Assembly (NCBI GenBank): GCA_035610835.1
Contig: CM069441.1
Location: forward strand, 88,733,574-88,797,573
Direction: 5' to 3'
Origin: Ophiura sarsii
Lineage: Eukaryota > Echinodermata > Ophiuroidea > Amphilepidida > Ophiuridae
DNA length: 64,000 nucleotides
Below the pieces are notes generated by a model. The model worked only from the letters and a program-made list of their open reading frames with translations. It did no database searches and was not told the origin of the DNA. Positions within the stretch are counted from its first letter, which is position 1, and each line of letters begins with the position of its first letter. The translations under genes and the position numbers were made by a program. This document shows, in pieces, positions 10,580 through 21,965 of this stretch.

Positions 10580-11186
10580 CAGAAAAGCACCGGCTAACTA
10601 CGAGAGGAAGCTAATGAAAGAATTCAAACTCAAACCCAAACCCAAGGCTAAGCCCGTACGTAAGATCCAAACACTGAAGGTGTAAGCAGGGTTTCGCAGC
10701 TTGAAAAAGAAAATGGAAGCACAACTCAAAATGATCAAGACACAGTCAATGTTTTCAACAACTTCTTCCAGAGCGTATACACGAGAGAACCGGTTGGAGA
10801 GCCTCCAACTCTCCAAACCCGCAAGGATGACATGGAGAAGCACATTTTACAATGGAAGATGTGGTTGAAAAGCTGGAGAAACTGAAGCCGGTAATATAGG
10901 ACAAGTACCCCGGAATAGGCCAGATTCATCCATATGTCCTGTAGAAGAGTGCAGTAAAAATGGGAGTTTCACTTTATCTCATTTTCAACAACAAAAACCA
11001 TGGACGAAGGAAGAATCCTGGAGGACGCAATAAAGGAGCAAAAACCTAGCCAGCATATTATACAGACAACAAACGTTCCCTACGAAGTAATGTAATCACT
11101 CATCAGATACTCAATTCTCAGCCATGTCAACACGATCTACTATCCAAGGAGGAACATGGTATGGTATCACCTCGGACCGATCATGT
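10580..11186 (+). pseudogene. Non-LTR reverse transcriptase pseudogene, copy A part 1
   Basis: Degenerate translation with stops and shifts. Recognisable pieces are a lysine-rich linker, then NVFNNFFQSVYTRE, MEDVVEKLEKLKP, an I/L-HPYVL segment and a motif resembling EEQHGF near 11140. These are the order and spacing of the region between endonuclease and RT in CR1/L2/Jockey-type ORF2. It is interrupted at 11186 by a DNA transposon and resumes at 13653. Copy B equivalent: 42890-43450. Confidence 0.7.
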
Positions 11187-11187
11187 A

Positions 11188-13149
11188 TATGGGTGTTTCC
11201 ATAAATAAGGGCGCCAATGTGTGACATACACAAATTAGGTCTAAATATTCAAAATGTGTCTATATTAACTGAATAACCACTTTCATAATATGTTCCATTA
11301 TTCTATTTCATGAAAATGGATCAGAACAGGTCATGGAAGCGTACAGAGATACATTTTCTCCATTATAACATCACGTTTTCACCATTATAACATCAGTATT
11401 TCTTTGAAATACTTGTCTCCCCGTGTATAACTGAGACACCAAAATGTTCAATTATGCCTGGCAACTGCAGAAACTGTCTGATCACTTTTATTTTGTTTTT
11501 TCTAAAGGCATTTACCATTGCTTTACTCTATATCATTAATAGTGAAAAGATGAGATTACCTATTTTTTGGGTGGTGGAATTGATATTTCATGCGTCCCCG
11601 TGTAACGGAGACACCCAACCTTAATTTCCTTGTAACTCTAATTATATTGATAAAGTGGAAACTTTTGTTCCATGTATGCTAGGAGCCTATACCAAGAGAC
11701 AGTTTATACACAATTTATTCATAAAGTGTGCTGGCACATAACTACGATGTTACCCTAAAGTTCTCACAGCGTAACATTTTTGGAGACACCAAACATAATA
11801 TTCAAACTTAAAAACAGCTATATTTTCTATGTTTGTTGCAATTTCAGTTTAACTCTTCTATTTTCCTTTAACCTATCAGAGAGGCTTGTAAAATCAACAA
11901 AAGGGAAATAAGATGGAGATTATTGTCACTGTTAAATTTAAAGAAAACCGCCTTCACCGTGTAACGGGTTTTTGAGACACCAAATGTTACACGGTGACGG
12001 TAAAATTAATAATAATAATAATAATAAAACCATGCTTATTGAGCGCATAACACAATAAAGTCCCTATGCGCTATAACAAATAAAACAGAAACGCAAATAT
12101 ACATGTAGTAGTAACAAAATAGTAATAAATTGCCATGTATTCAATTATTACTTCTCAGTAATTTGCTTATGAAAATGTGTTTAACACTTCAAAACTAGTT
12201 TGATATTGATCATTTAGCCTACAGATAACACAATGACTCTAAACAAAATCACCATATTTTTAATATTTTGACCCTGTCTTAAATGTCACACTTTTTTGCC
12301 AAAATTGTAGGATATTTGCCGAAAATTTTCACCAAAATAAGAAAAAATGTTGATATAATATACATGTTGTGGTGTTATACCAGTGCAACTTTATGGACTT
12401 AATCAGATTTTAAAATGAAAATTAACCAAGTACATTCGTATAACAGAATATTGAACCATTTGAATATAGACAATGCAAATATCCCACTGGTACCTGTATT
12501 TGAAGAGGTATTTTGCAAAAGGGCTATGGTGCATTTTTTTCAAAAAATGAGTTTGATATAGAAATGTATAGGGAAAAATCATATGTTTCAAGGGAACAAA
12601 GTCATTTTTTTCAAAAAGACCTACATCTCATTGTAAACAGCCATTGAAATTGTTGTTTTGTTGCAAAAGGGCCTGTATCCAGAATTATATCGGGATACAG
12701 GCCCTTTTGCAACAAAACAACAACTTCAATGGCTGTTTACAATGAGATGTAGGTATTTTTGAAAAAAATGACTTTATTTTCCTTGAAACACATGATTGTG
12801 ACCTATACATTTCAATATCAAACTTATTTATTTTCAATGATTAAAATAAATGATTTTTTGTGTGTGGTATTTTTTCTTTATGTACAAACAGATGGAGTTT
12901 TGTTGCAAAAGGGCCTACATCCAAATTTTCCAAAAATGTAAACATGATTTAAAAAATAAATAAAACTAGCACATTTAAAATTTATATCAATTTCAATTAG
13001 TATGTAGTGTACCTCTTTCATAATCCATTCAGTTTTTCAATTGCTCAACTTGAATATTTAGAAACAGTTTTTTGACTTTTTCTCAATAAGAGCCAAAGTG
13101 GATGTAGGCCCTTTTGCAAAATACCTCTTCATTTATGGAAACACCCATA
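11188..13149. mobile_element. 2-kb foldback-type element, TIR TATGGGTGTTTCCAT
   Basis: Ends are TATGGGTGTTTCCATAAAT and its exact complement, flanked by TA (11186-11187, 13150-13151). A second inverted repeat is centred at about 12689 with arms of about 150 bp (12535-12842). The phrase CAAAAGGGCC recurs in both orientations. Phrases such as GTGTAAC...GAGACACC recur at about 11415, 11595, 11780 and 11960. There is an (AAT)n run at 12008-12028. No transposase. Absent from copy B. Confidence 0.8.
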
Positions 13150-13151
13150 TA

Positions 13152-13650
13152 CACTCGTCCAAAGAAGTTCCTTGCCACTTAGTAAAGTCCAAATATTTCA
13201 AATTAATATTTAATAGAATATATATATATAATTGTATATCAAAATAAGCAGAAGGTAATCTTCTAACAGCTTAACATGGAATTTAGACATGATCACTCAT
13301 GCATGGCAGATCCAATCACTTGACAATGGCAAGGTCTGTGGAAGAAGATTGCAAAAAAATGGATAATCCCTCCATTCAAATGTTAATGTGAATGATTGAA
13401 CACAATAATATGAACCTTACCAATGCTTAATGAATGTGCTCAGCCATGCATGAATGCGTACATTTTAATTTCATACAGACATGATAGAGAATTATTGTCT
13501 GCTTATTTTGACCTGAGACGAATATACCAGGTATATTCGTCTCAGTGTTGACATGCAATTGTTTAATTTATATTAAATATTTTTATGTGAAATATTTGAA
13601 CTTTAATATTTGAACTTCAATGAGTGGCAAGGAACTTCTTTGGACGAGTG
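13152..13650. mobile_element. MITE, TIR CACTCGTCCAAAGAAGTTCC, copy A
   Basis: Terminal inverted repeats of about 30 bp extending through TTGCCACT, and a sub-terminal palindrome including AAGCAG...CTGCTTATTTTGA. TA flanks (13150-13151 and 13651-13652). The foldback element at 11188-13149 is inserted exactly at its left TA. Copy B keeps a left-truncated version (44083-44454). Confidence 0.85.
13513..13545. repeat. 33-bp hairpin insertion
   Basis: Near-perfect palindrome CTGAGACGAATATACC / GGTATATTCGTCTCAG lying inside the MITE at 13152-13650. The copy-B MITE reads straight across the site, and TTGAC occurs on both sides of the insert, consistent with a 5-bp duplication. Confidence 0.8.
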
Positions 13651-13652
13651 TA

Positions 13653-13850
13653 CATGTATGACCTACTAGTGACCCCTGAGGATATTACCAAGAGCATTGA
13701 CGAGGGAGATGGACTATGGAGTATCATCAATTTGGATTATACCAAAGCATTCAGCACCCCCACAAGAGACTAATATATGGAAGCATAATGCATATCCGGA
13801 GTGATTGATTGGGTCAGAAATCATCTTTACAACATCGAGGCAAGGAGTAT
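13653..13850 (+). pseudogene. Non-LTR reverse transcriptase pseudogene, copy A part 2
   Basis: Translation gives YDLLVTPEDITKSIDEGDG, then a degenerate LDYTKAFS (the RT palm motif, usually LDFSKAFD), then WKHNAY and a GSEIIF segment shifted from WVRNHLYN. The next expected motif (SGTSDWAR) is found only after a 2.7-kb insert, at 16612-16659. Paralogous pieces in copy B are 44455-44622 and 50767-50837. Confidence 0.75.
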
Positions 13851-14139
13851 ATATAATAGGAGGGGACACTTAGCTCATTTGCATATTTGCTCATTAATAT
13901 GATTAACCCCGTGAACCCAGTCAAAGGTCGCAGATAACGCCCTCTGGAGAGTCGAAGGGACTTTTCTATTGTTCTCTAACGACAGCGTTGGGACAGCGCA
14001 TGAAGTTTCTTGTACAGAGTTGGCGATGAGCGATTGAGAAGTATAACAAAAGCATACATAAACAGATCGTAACATGAATAATGCAACAGGTCACACAACG
14101 TTCAGTCGAGCGACCGTATAAACAGTATACAAGATGCCA

Positions 14140-14790
14140 TTTATTGTGTTCGAAATGTCAACGCTTTTACCATTCTTTCCAAAATAAGGAGTATAATCAC
14201 ATTACAAACACATTTTGTGCGAGAGTAACATATAAATATGGTTTAAAATGTCAAAAATGGCACGATAAAAATCCGTTCGTTATAAATAAAAGAATCAATG
14301 GTTAAATAATAAAACTGACACAATTACACTCGTCGATCTCTGTGGCGTGCATACGTTGGCCATATCGTTTGCAATCGGCAATCACGGGTTCGAATCTCCG
14401 TGTATTCGTTGTTGTTTTCTATTTATTTTTTTATTTTTTAAACTTGATTGTGGATGTATGTAACATCATTTTTATGTCAATTTTTATAATTTATAAAGGC
14501 CACCAATGCTTTTATAGTTTTTTTCTATTCTTTTGTTAATCTATTTTTCTATCTATCATTTATCTCTGGATTTATTTAACTTTATAATTATAATCTAAAC
14601 AATTAAAATGCGTAAACAATATATTATTGCTCGATAAATAAGTGATTGAAGTTGAGTTCACTTTGATAATGATAGCAACACTTGTTGTAAAACCATTTTA
14701 CCAGTGTACCCAACCAACTATTTCTCCTTTGCACACTTTGTTTATACATTCAGAGATGTCATTTTTATAGCTTGTTATAGCTAGGCTAAT
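14140..14790 (+). repeat. Dispersed repeat with tRNA-like promoter boxes, copy 1
   Basis: Shares extended similarity with 46860-47470. Around 14340-14400 it contains GTGGCGTGCATACGTTGG (A-box-like) and GGGTTCGAATCTCC (B box) about 40 bases apart, as in a tRNA-derived SINE head. The body is AT-rich and no clear poly-A or simple tail marks the 3' end. Confidence 0.55.
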
Positions 14791-15528
14791 AATATACAAC
14801 TGTAAGCTATTTGGATACACAAAGCAAACACATTTCCAAAACAGGCCATAGCCAATCGTACAACATGAGAAATGAGACCGTTACCAATGTTAAATCTACC
14901 ATGATTACCATTTTTTTTAAAATCTGTACAACCGATGAATTTCTAGAAAATCTTTGGTACAACTTCATTTCAAGAAAGTTAGTTCTTGTACCAAATTTAG
15001 CTAGCTTTAATAAAAGAATTGGGAGACGCAATATTCATGTCGAAATATATGTGGAAAGGCAATAAGACAACTATTGATAGACGCGATCAAGTCTTGTACC
15101 TTTGAAGGGTGATTACGGGCACGTATGAGTAAAGTGGATTCCCTCTATAATGAACCAAAATTTTAATTTCAGTGCCAAAGATCTTGAAAAAGGTTACAGG
15201 GGACATTCTCGCTTCGACGATGCTCATATGCGTAGGTCAACTGAAAGCCCGGTCGGTCCGATGGTAGCCTCCGAATCTCCAGAATCTTAGGAGATATGTA
15301 CACATTTTCTCATAATACTTTATGCTGCTACGCTTCCAATCATTAGATGGTTTTAGCATATGCACGGTGCAAAGTCTCTAGGCCGGGCAGGCTAGAGAGG
15401 TGCTCAGAACCGGGACTATATTAACAATACACTCAACTTTAAAAAAATAAACACCGGATTCTACTGTCGCTCTGTTACGGTCGTATAGTCGGCCCCCGGA
15501 TTCCACCGTCACTCTGTTGCAAGTAAGT

Positions 15529-15569
15529 GTATACGGTAGTGCCCACAACATGTGGGCACTACCGTATAC
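15529..15569. repeat. Perfect 19-bp-arm hairpin
   Basis: GTATACGGTAGTGCCCACA, a 3-base loop (ACA), then the exact complement. It is of the same size class as the hairpin insertion at 13513. Confidence 0.85.
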
Positions 15570-16659
15570 ATGGTATAGTTTTATTGACTGTACATCATGC
15601 CTTTCGTCGGTACAACTAGTCGGACTTATTACTGTCTGATAAGTCCACCCCCTCCCCCTCCCTATGGCCCTGTTTAAAGCTGGCTACGCCACTGATTCGC
15701 GCATGTTGGATGTGCCGGCCCGCCGCGCCAGCGGGTCCGCATTGCGGCGTTATTGGTTGGTCACTCTCGATCATAGTTCGGCGTGGCCCCTCGCTACACG
15801 GCTCCTCACGGCGGTATTATTATCACATCAAACCACTTCTGGATGTTATCATCAATCCAATGCATTGTCGGCTGCTTTAGTCAAAATTAAATATTATATA
15901 CCAAGGGATATACAACTGTCACTGGATATACCCACTTTGCCTATCTGTGATATACCATCGGAACCGTCAACGCCTGAACCTTTTCCGTGAACTTTTCCTG
16001 ACTTTGAGCTTTTCCACCCCAAACTGGCCGGAGCCCGGGGGTTAGATCTACGGTTGATTAGCGCATTACAAGAAGTTGTGTCACTTGCCATGCAGCACAT
16101 ACTCATTAGACATTTGTCCACAATTTTAGTGGACAAATCCAAAGCGATCGGACGCATGCGTAGAAAAAAAATGGTGTCCCCTTGACCGCCCTTGACTCTC
16201 CAGAGGGCCTTTTCGATAGTCAGACGATGGCGGACATAGGTTCGTGTGACGAATATTCTAGGTGAAATTCGATGTGGAAACGCTCGGACTGTAGGGAACG
16301 ATGATATTTCTGACTTCAACAGCGCCAGGGCATCGTTCGGGGACCGTTTGATTATGACTCAGGTCGTGTCAGTATGAAATTAGGTAAAACACTCCGACAT
16401 AACATTGAAATCAACGGAGATTCAAAGATTACGGCCGTTCGTGTCCACTATGGTCTGGTACTTTTCATTTTCGACTTCACAAATGACGTATATTCATTGA
16501 TATGATTATTCATTGTATATTCATGACGTCGCTGACCTGTATTGTTCTATAACAATAGGTGTCCAGGCCCTGATCGAGGCAACAATAAGCATGATAAGCA
16601 TGATAAGTGTCAGAAGCGGTACGTCCGATTGGGCACGTTCATCCCACCAGCAACATGTT

Positions 16660-17011
16660 CAGTGGCGTAGCCAGAGGGGGGCGAGGGGGGCGATCGCCCC
16701 CCCCCCCCAATATTGACGTCGTGTCGGTTGAGATTGGCACTGTCGGTTCATTTGACCAGAGGAATCATGGAATTATGATGGTCAAAAGTACACATATGAA
16801 AAAATTTCGCGCGCTACGCGCGCATAACAGTCACTAAATGCAATATTCGTTGTTTAGAGCAAAAATGTACCTCAATTGTGCCAAAAATAGGTGTAAAGTC
16901 AAAAGATTTCGCGCGCTATGCGCGCGTGTCTTCACTCAAAACAATCTTGTCGGTTCATTTTCAGTTCTCGCCCCCCCCCAATATGAATAACCTGGCTACG
17001 CCACTGATCTG
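16660..17011. mobile_element. Non-autonomous hAT-like element with empty site in copy B
   Basis: Left CAGTGGCGTAGCCAG and right CTGGCTACGCCACTG (plus ATCTG). The direct repeat AACATGTT occurs at 16652-16659 and 17012-17019. Copy B has a single AACATGTT (50830-50837), proving an 8-bp target duplication. The interior has poly-C next to a GGGGGGCGATCGCCCCCC-type palindrome and two CGCGCGCTACGCGCGC-like words. No transposase. Confidence 0.9.
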
Positions 17012-17436
17012 AACATGTTAGAGTTTATACCTATATTGGAAAGGTCGTAGACCATCAAAAGGCAATAAATGTGTTTTAAAAAAAAATGTATCACGGCATT
17101 TTTTGTTACAGCTCTAGTACATCTAGGCTAAATTAAGTGCTTAGATAGTAAGGTTTCCAATAAAGGGGGTGACAATATAGAAATCGATTTTTAGGCCATT
17201 TTCAGCATAAAAAGACAGCTTTTGGGCAAACATCTCATTTTTGTGTTTTTGGTGCATTTCATATCTTTGAACAATGTACTATCCATCAGTAATCAGTAAG
17301 ACCTGATTTGATGTTTGTTTAATGAATGGTCGCCAGTTGGTTAAAATTGATGTGTAATGACCTAAAACAGGTGTTTTACCGTAAAGATACTACAGGTGAG
17401 TCAAAAAGACTGCAATAGTGGAAAGAAGCCATTTTA

Positions 17437-20087
17437 TCCATTTTATATTGGAACAAAATCGAGTTGATGTAGCTGTGATCACCGAATCCTGGTTTAGAGA
17501 CAATATCCCTACAAATCAGTTAGATATTAATGGTTTCACGCTTTTTTCCAAAGACCGCAAGAATCAAGGTGGAGGTGGAGTAGCTGTGTATGTGAAAAAT
17601 GACATTCCAGCAACTCAAATAAATGACATTGTGGTGCCTGATCCTTTGGAGTGCATATGGGTTAAAATTCGACCTAACAGACTTCCTCGCAGAGTTTCTG
17701 CCCTAGCCGTATGTACAGTATATATCACTACCGACTCCCCTCATCAAGAACTTCTTGCCGATCATTTGCTTTGTAGTGTTGACTTTCTCCGTGCCAAATA
17801 CCCAGAAATTGGAGTAGTAATATTAGGTGATTTTAATCGGATGAACATTTACCCTATAACCGCTGGAAATGATTTATTTCAATTGGTTACTTTCAACACA
17901 CGTCAAAACGCTATTTTGGATCTTCTGATAACCAACAGCAAACTGAGAGATCAATATGGTGACCCTTGTCCTTTACCATCAATTGGTAAAAGCGACCATC
18001 TGTGTGTACTGTGGAAACCTAAATTACAAAACAGGGTTAAAAGAAACACGGTTATGATCTCTGTTGGTCGGCCAATCACTGACAATGGTATAAGATCTTT
18101 TGGCACCTGGATTCAAAACCAGGACTGGCACGAAGTGATCAGTGCCAAGGGAACTCAAAATAAATGTGATGCTATGTATGCCATTCTTGATACTGCCTTT
18201 GAATCATGCTTTCCAATTAAAAAGAAAAGGCTTCATAACAACGATAGGCCGTGGATCACCACTCGAGTTAAAAACTTGATCCGTGCTCGACAAAGAGCAT
18301 TTTTTGAAGGTAATCACGATTGGCGTAAATTGCGTAATAAGGTTCAAAGGGAAATTCAGAAAGCAAAAACAACATATCATGCTAATAGAATAAAACATCT
18401 GCAAAAGGTTGAACCTAAGAAATGGCACCAGCAAATTAAAATGGTAACAAATAATAGCAGATCTGAGCTTAAACTGGACATCCCTGGGGTAGAGGATAAG
18501 GATGTTAAAGGCAAAGCCAACTATATTAACAGCATGTTTGCAGGTGTGTCTGAGCATATTGAACCACTCGACACATCCCAACTCCCAGCATATAGACCTG
18601 CCGAGTCAGCGCCACCTTATCTGTATCCCTGGGAAGTCTATGCTGAGCTCAAAAAGGTGAATCCTTCCAAGGCTGCTGGTCCCGATGGGATAAAACCACA
18701 AATCGTTAAAGAATTTGCTTATGAACTTAGCATTCCATTAACTGATATTCTGAATAGCTCTCTGATTGAAGGAATTGTACCAACTCAGTGGAAAGAGGGC
18801 ATTGTAGTACCGATCCCTAAAACAAAGCCTCCGAATAAGGACAAGTTAAGACCTGTGTCCTTAACTTCCATTTTCGCTAAAATAGCCGAAGGTTTTGTTT
18901 CACATTGGATCCTTCGTGATGTTCAAAGTTTAATTGATGTCAATCAGTTTGGCAATGTCAAGGGTGTTTCTACTAGTCATTATTTGGTTAATCTTATTCA
19001 TCTCCTTCACCAGGGCGCTGAGCAACAACACAATGTTAGCACAGTTGTTCTCACTGATTTTTCTAAAGCATTCGACCTGATAAACCACACTCTTCTCATT
19101 GACAAAATGATTGACATGGGAGTGCGCAGATCCATAATACCCTGGGTATGCGATTTTTTGCATAACAGGCAGCAATGTGTCAAATTTAATAATACCCTTC
19201 TGATTTTGTATGTATTAATGGCGGTGTCCCTCAAGGTACCAAACTAGGTCCACTTGGCTTTCAGATCGTCATTAATGATGCTGCTGTTGATGCTAGGTCC
19301 AGTTATTGGAAATATGTTGATGATATGACATTTGCTGAAAACCGCAATTTTGCTGAACTTGGCAACCTTCAGGAGGATTTGAATGATTTTAAAAAATGGT
19401 CAGATGCCAATTGTCTGAATCTAAACCCTGCCAAATGTCAAGCATTGCAAGTTAAGTTTGGTAAAGACACACCGCGTCATTTAGATTTGAGAATTGGTAA
19501 TGAGGTACTGCCGTATGTTGAAAAGGCTAAAATTCTTGGTGTACTTATCCAACATGATCTCAAGTGGAACGCTCAAATAGATGACATGCTTTCCAAAGCC
19601 AACAAGCGCTTGTTCATGTTAAGATCTCTAAAAAAGTTTGGCTTTGATCAAGATGAGCTTACTGTCGTGTACAAAAGTTACCTCAGACCAGTCATCGAAT
19701 ATTGTGACGTTGTATGGCATCCTAGTATTACCAAGAAACAATCCAAGACTATAGAAAGAATTCAAAAACGGGCCTGTAGAACTATCTTAGGCCGCAAGGT
19801 ATCTTTCTTATTCTGATGCCTTAAGCATGTGTGATCTTGATAGTCTGGAGGAAAGAAGAGAACATCACTCTCTCAAGTTTGCCAAAGGTTTAGATCATAA
19901 TGTCAGGACTGAACATCTTTTACCACCCAGAAGAAATGAATGTCACAGTTTTAACCTACGTAATTCAAGTGCAATTTCCCAGCCTCGTTTCAGGACAAAG
20001 AGATTTTTTAACAGCCGGTACCATATTATGTCAGACTTTTAAACAATGAATAATTTTAGAATTTTTGTGCAATAAATAAATAAATGT
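17437..20087 (+). pseudogene. 5'-truncated, frameshifted non-LTR retrotransposon
   Basis: CR1/L2/Jockey-group ORF2 remnant. The endonuclease begins within the first motifs (VAVITESWF) and has GDFN and a SDH motif, so its N-terminus is missing. RT motifs: LTDFSKAFD at about 19050, GVPQGTKLGPLG at about 19223, YVDDMT (the catalytic F/YxDD box) at about 19315. One frameshift lies near 19195 and another near 19798, so the protein is broken into three frames ending at 20042. An (AAAT)n-like 3' end follows. The apparent start (GTG at 17418) belongs to the MITE it landed in (17393-17436), not to the element. Confidence 0.9.
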
Positions 20088-20109
20088 ATCTTATTATTGT
20101 TATATTTAT

Positions 20110-20149
20110 GAAAGTGTGTGGGAGAGGTCTGGTGAGTGGGGGTGCGTGT

Positions 20150-20185
<36 letters not shown>

Positions 20186-20353
20186 GGGGTGTGGGGGGTA
20201 CGTGTGGGTAAGGCTGTTTGAGGGTATGTGTATGTTCATCTCGTGAGAGGATTTTGTTATTGTTAATTTTGTGAAAGTGTGTGGGAGAGGTCTGGTGTGG
20301 GTGTGTATGGGGGTGTGTGTGGTGGGGGGTGCGTGTGGGTAAGGATGTATGAG
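20110..20353 (+). repeat. G-rich minisatellite, two ~165-bp units, next to gap
   Basis: GAAAGTGTGTGGGAGAGGTC starts both units (20111 and 20272). The first contains a G run of more than 30 bases, and the second runs into the assembly gap, so the true unit number is unknown. Confidence 0.8.
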
Positions 20354-20453
20354 NNNNNNNNNNNNNNNNNNNNNNNNNNNNNNNNNNNNNNNNNNNNNNN
20401 NNNNNNNNNNNNNNNNNNNNNNNNNNNNNNNNNNNNNNNNNNNNNNNNNNNNN
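20354..20453. other. Assembly gap (100 N)
   Basis: Exactly 100 N, the conventional size for an unknown-length scaffold gap, inside a G-rich minisatellite. Confidence 0.99.
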
Positions 20454-21965
20454 GAACAAAAATCAAGTCTGTCATGATCAATAATTAAAACTCATCCGTA
20501 ACCATAGTAACGAAATAAAGCTGACTGATATATAAAGCCATAAAAGAAAACAAGTTTGTCTCAGAAGAAACCCGAAAAGATGCTATGCAAAATGCGGTAT
20601 TTTCTTAAAAAGCATGAGACGGGCTCTGTGAAGCAAGAAAATGAAGCTGGTATATGGTACTTCACAATGTGAAATTAATTATTTGAAGACGCATCGTCCA
20701 ATAAATAAATGGATTAAGTTGTTTTTCTTGAGTTTAAATACTGTTTTAATATTGGAAAAAACATAGGCCTACCACAGTCACAACTTGGCTCACACCATTA
20801 TCTTCCAAAGTTATGCGGTAAAAATGTGAATTTCGTGGAATAAGTTAACGTCATTGCATTCTGGGAAAATGCATATCTCTCAAAAGGGATAACCGAAAAA
20901 AAAGTCCTTTTATTGTACCAATGTACCTTTTTTTTGTACCAATGTACCCTTTTTTGGTACCAATGTACCCTTTTTTGGTACCAATGTACCTTTTCTTGGT
21001 ACTAATGTACCTTTTTTTGTAACTAATGTACCTTTTTTTGTTGTGAAAACGCCCCCACCCACCCCAATTTTCCGAAAAACGGCCCATTTCCCATTGTGTA
21101 AACCGTTTTTTCGGGCCGATTTGGACTAAAACATGTCCTAACTCCCCCCAGCCCCCCCCCAGCCCCCCCCCCAGCCCCCCCCCCCCAGCCCCCCCCCCCC
21201 CGCCCGCGTTCTGAGATGACTAAAAAAAATTGGGGGCAACCTTTTACGATTTTTTTGGTACCAATGTACCTTTTCCGGAAAATACGCCCCCCCCCCCCCC
21301 CTAAAAAAATCCTGCTTACGGGCCTGATAATAGTGTACACATGCGTGACCAATGTCCAGTGTTGGACGCGTCACGCGAGTGACGCGTTAAGGGTATCAAA
21401 AACGCTGATTTTCAAGAAAAAGGGTGGCTTAAAATACCGGTCGAACGTGTTTAGGGTAACTTGTTTTGTTCCCCGTACGTACGTATGAAACCATGCCCGG
21501 CCATGGTGCAAAATTCTGCACCATGTTATTTCGTCTGCTTCTTTCCGAATTATCCGATCATTACACTACAGCGCTGCAACGGGCATTTTGACCATTAGTT
21601 TGGTGTGCTTTTATTTTAATCAGACCCAACGAGAAAAATTGCCAAAATTGTAACTTCTGTGCTGAGCCCCGGGCTGATCTCAATTTTGTTTTAAAGTCGA
21701 GTCTTTATGTATGATGAAAGAAATAATGAGCAAAATAAACATCCAAACCTTTTATTTTAGATTTTTAAATTTGATTTCGAAATCGCTTGTGTGCTTCTAT
21801 GGGGCATGCACTCACTCAATCAGGCAAATAGACAAAACTTGTTTAGGGAGTGTTCAGAAATACTTTGGTGGGGGGGGGGGGGTTGGCCAAAACGGGGGGG
21901 GGGCGGGTCTAAAAAGTTTGAAGTCTCAAAAAGGGGGGGACTAAAAAGTTTACCTACTCAAGAGG
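20454..21965. other. No gene; low-complexity stretch
   Basis: Nothing coding is supported. Several poly-C blocks occur at 21147-21201 and 21287-21301. The right part (about 20980-21330) resembles 46060-46230: both pair GTACCAATGTACC words with an inverted GGCCCGTAA end and a poly-G/C run, suggesting a shared element. A poly-G block at 21868-21905 precedes the tandem array. Confidence 0.5.
20912..21040. repeat. ~22-bp tandem repeat GTACCAATGTACCTTTTTT
   Basis: About six units of a GGTACCAATGTACC word (itself partly palindromic) separated by T runs. One further word is at 21257-21272 and related words at 46130-46143. Confidence 0.85.

Larger units (their letters stand above)
13851..16611. other. 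2.7-kb copy-A-only insertion, composite
   Basis: Separates parts of the RT pseudogene that are adjacent in copy B. The ends GACACTTA (13867) and TAAGTGTC (16605) are short inverted repeats, weak evidence for one element. It contains a tRNA-like dispersed repeat (14140-14790), a hairpin (15529) and an inverted pair around GCCCTCTGGAGAGTC (about 13932 and 16187). Open frames at 15664-15990 and 15894-16319 have no recognised domain and overlap each other on opposite strands. Confidence 0.5.
254..17436 (+). repeat. Segmental duplication, copy A
   Basis: Collinear, same-orientation homology to 34975-51620. Shared landmarks in order: the block at 254-1519, the G-rich block at 6100-7100, a MITE at 7377, the GPCR gene, a palindromic MITE at 9261, a 17-bp minisatellite, a tRNA-like palindrome at 10386, and RT pseudogene pieces up to the MITE end at 17393. 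Copy-A-only inserts include 1520-2011, 2062-6098, 11188-13149, 13513-13545, 13851-16611 and 16660-17011. Coding identity of the paired GPCRs is about 97 percent by my count. The right edge is obscured by a retrotransposon at 17437. Confidence 0.92.

Noticed and set aside
15664..16319. Two overlapping open frames on opposite strands as genes
   Set aside because: No recognisable motif, located in a copy-specific insertion; kept only as unassigned sequence.
18204..18581. 125-residue minus-strand open frame
   Set aside because: Antisense shadow of the retrotransposon coding region.
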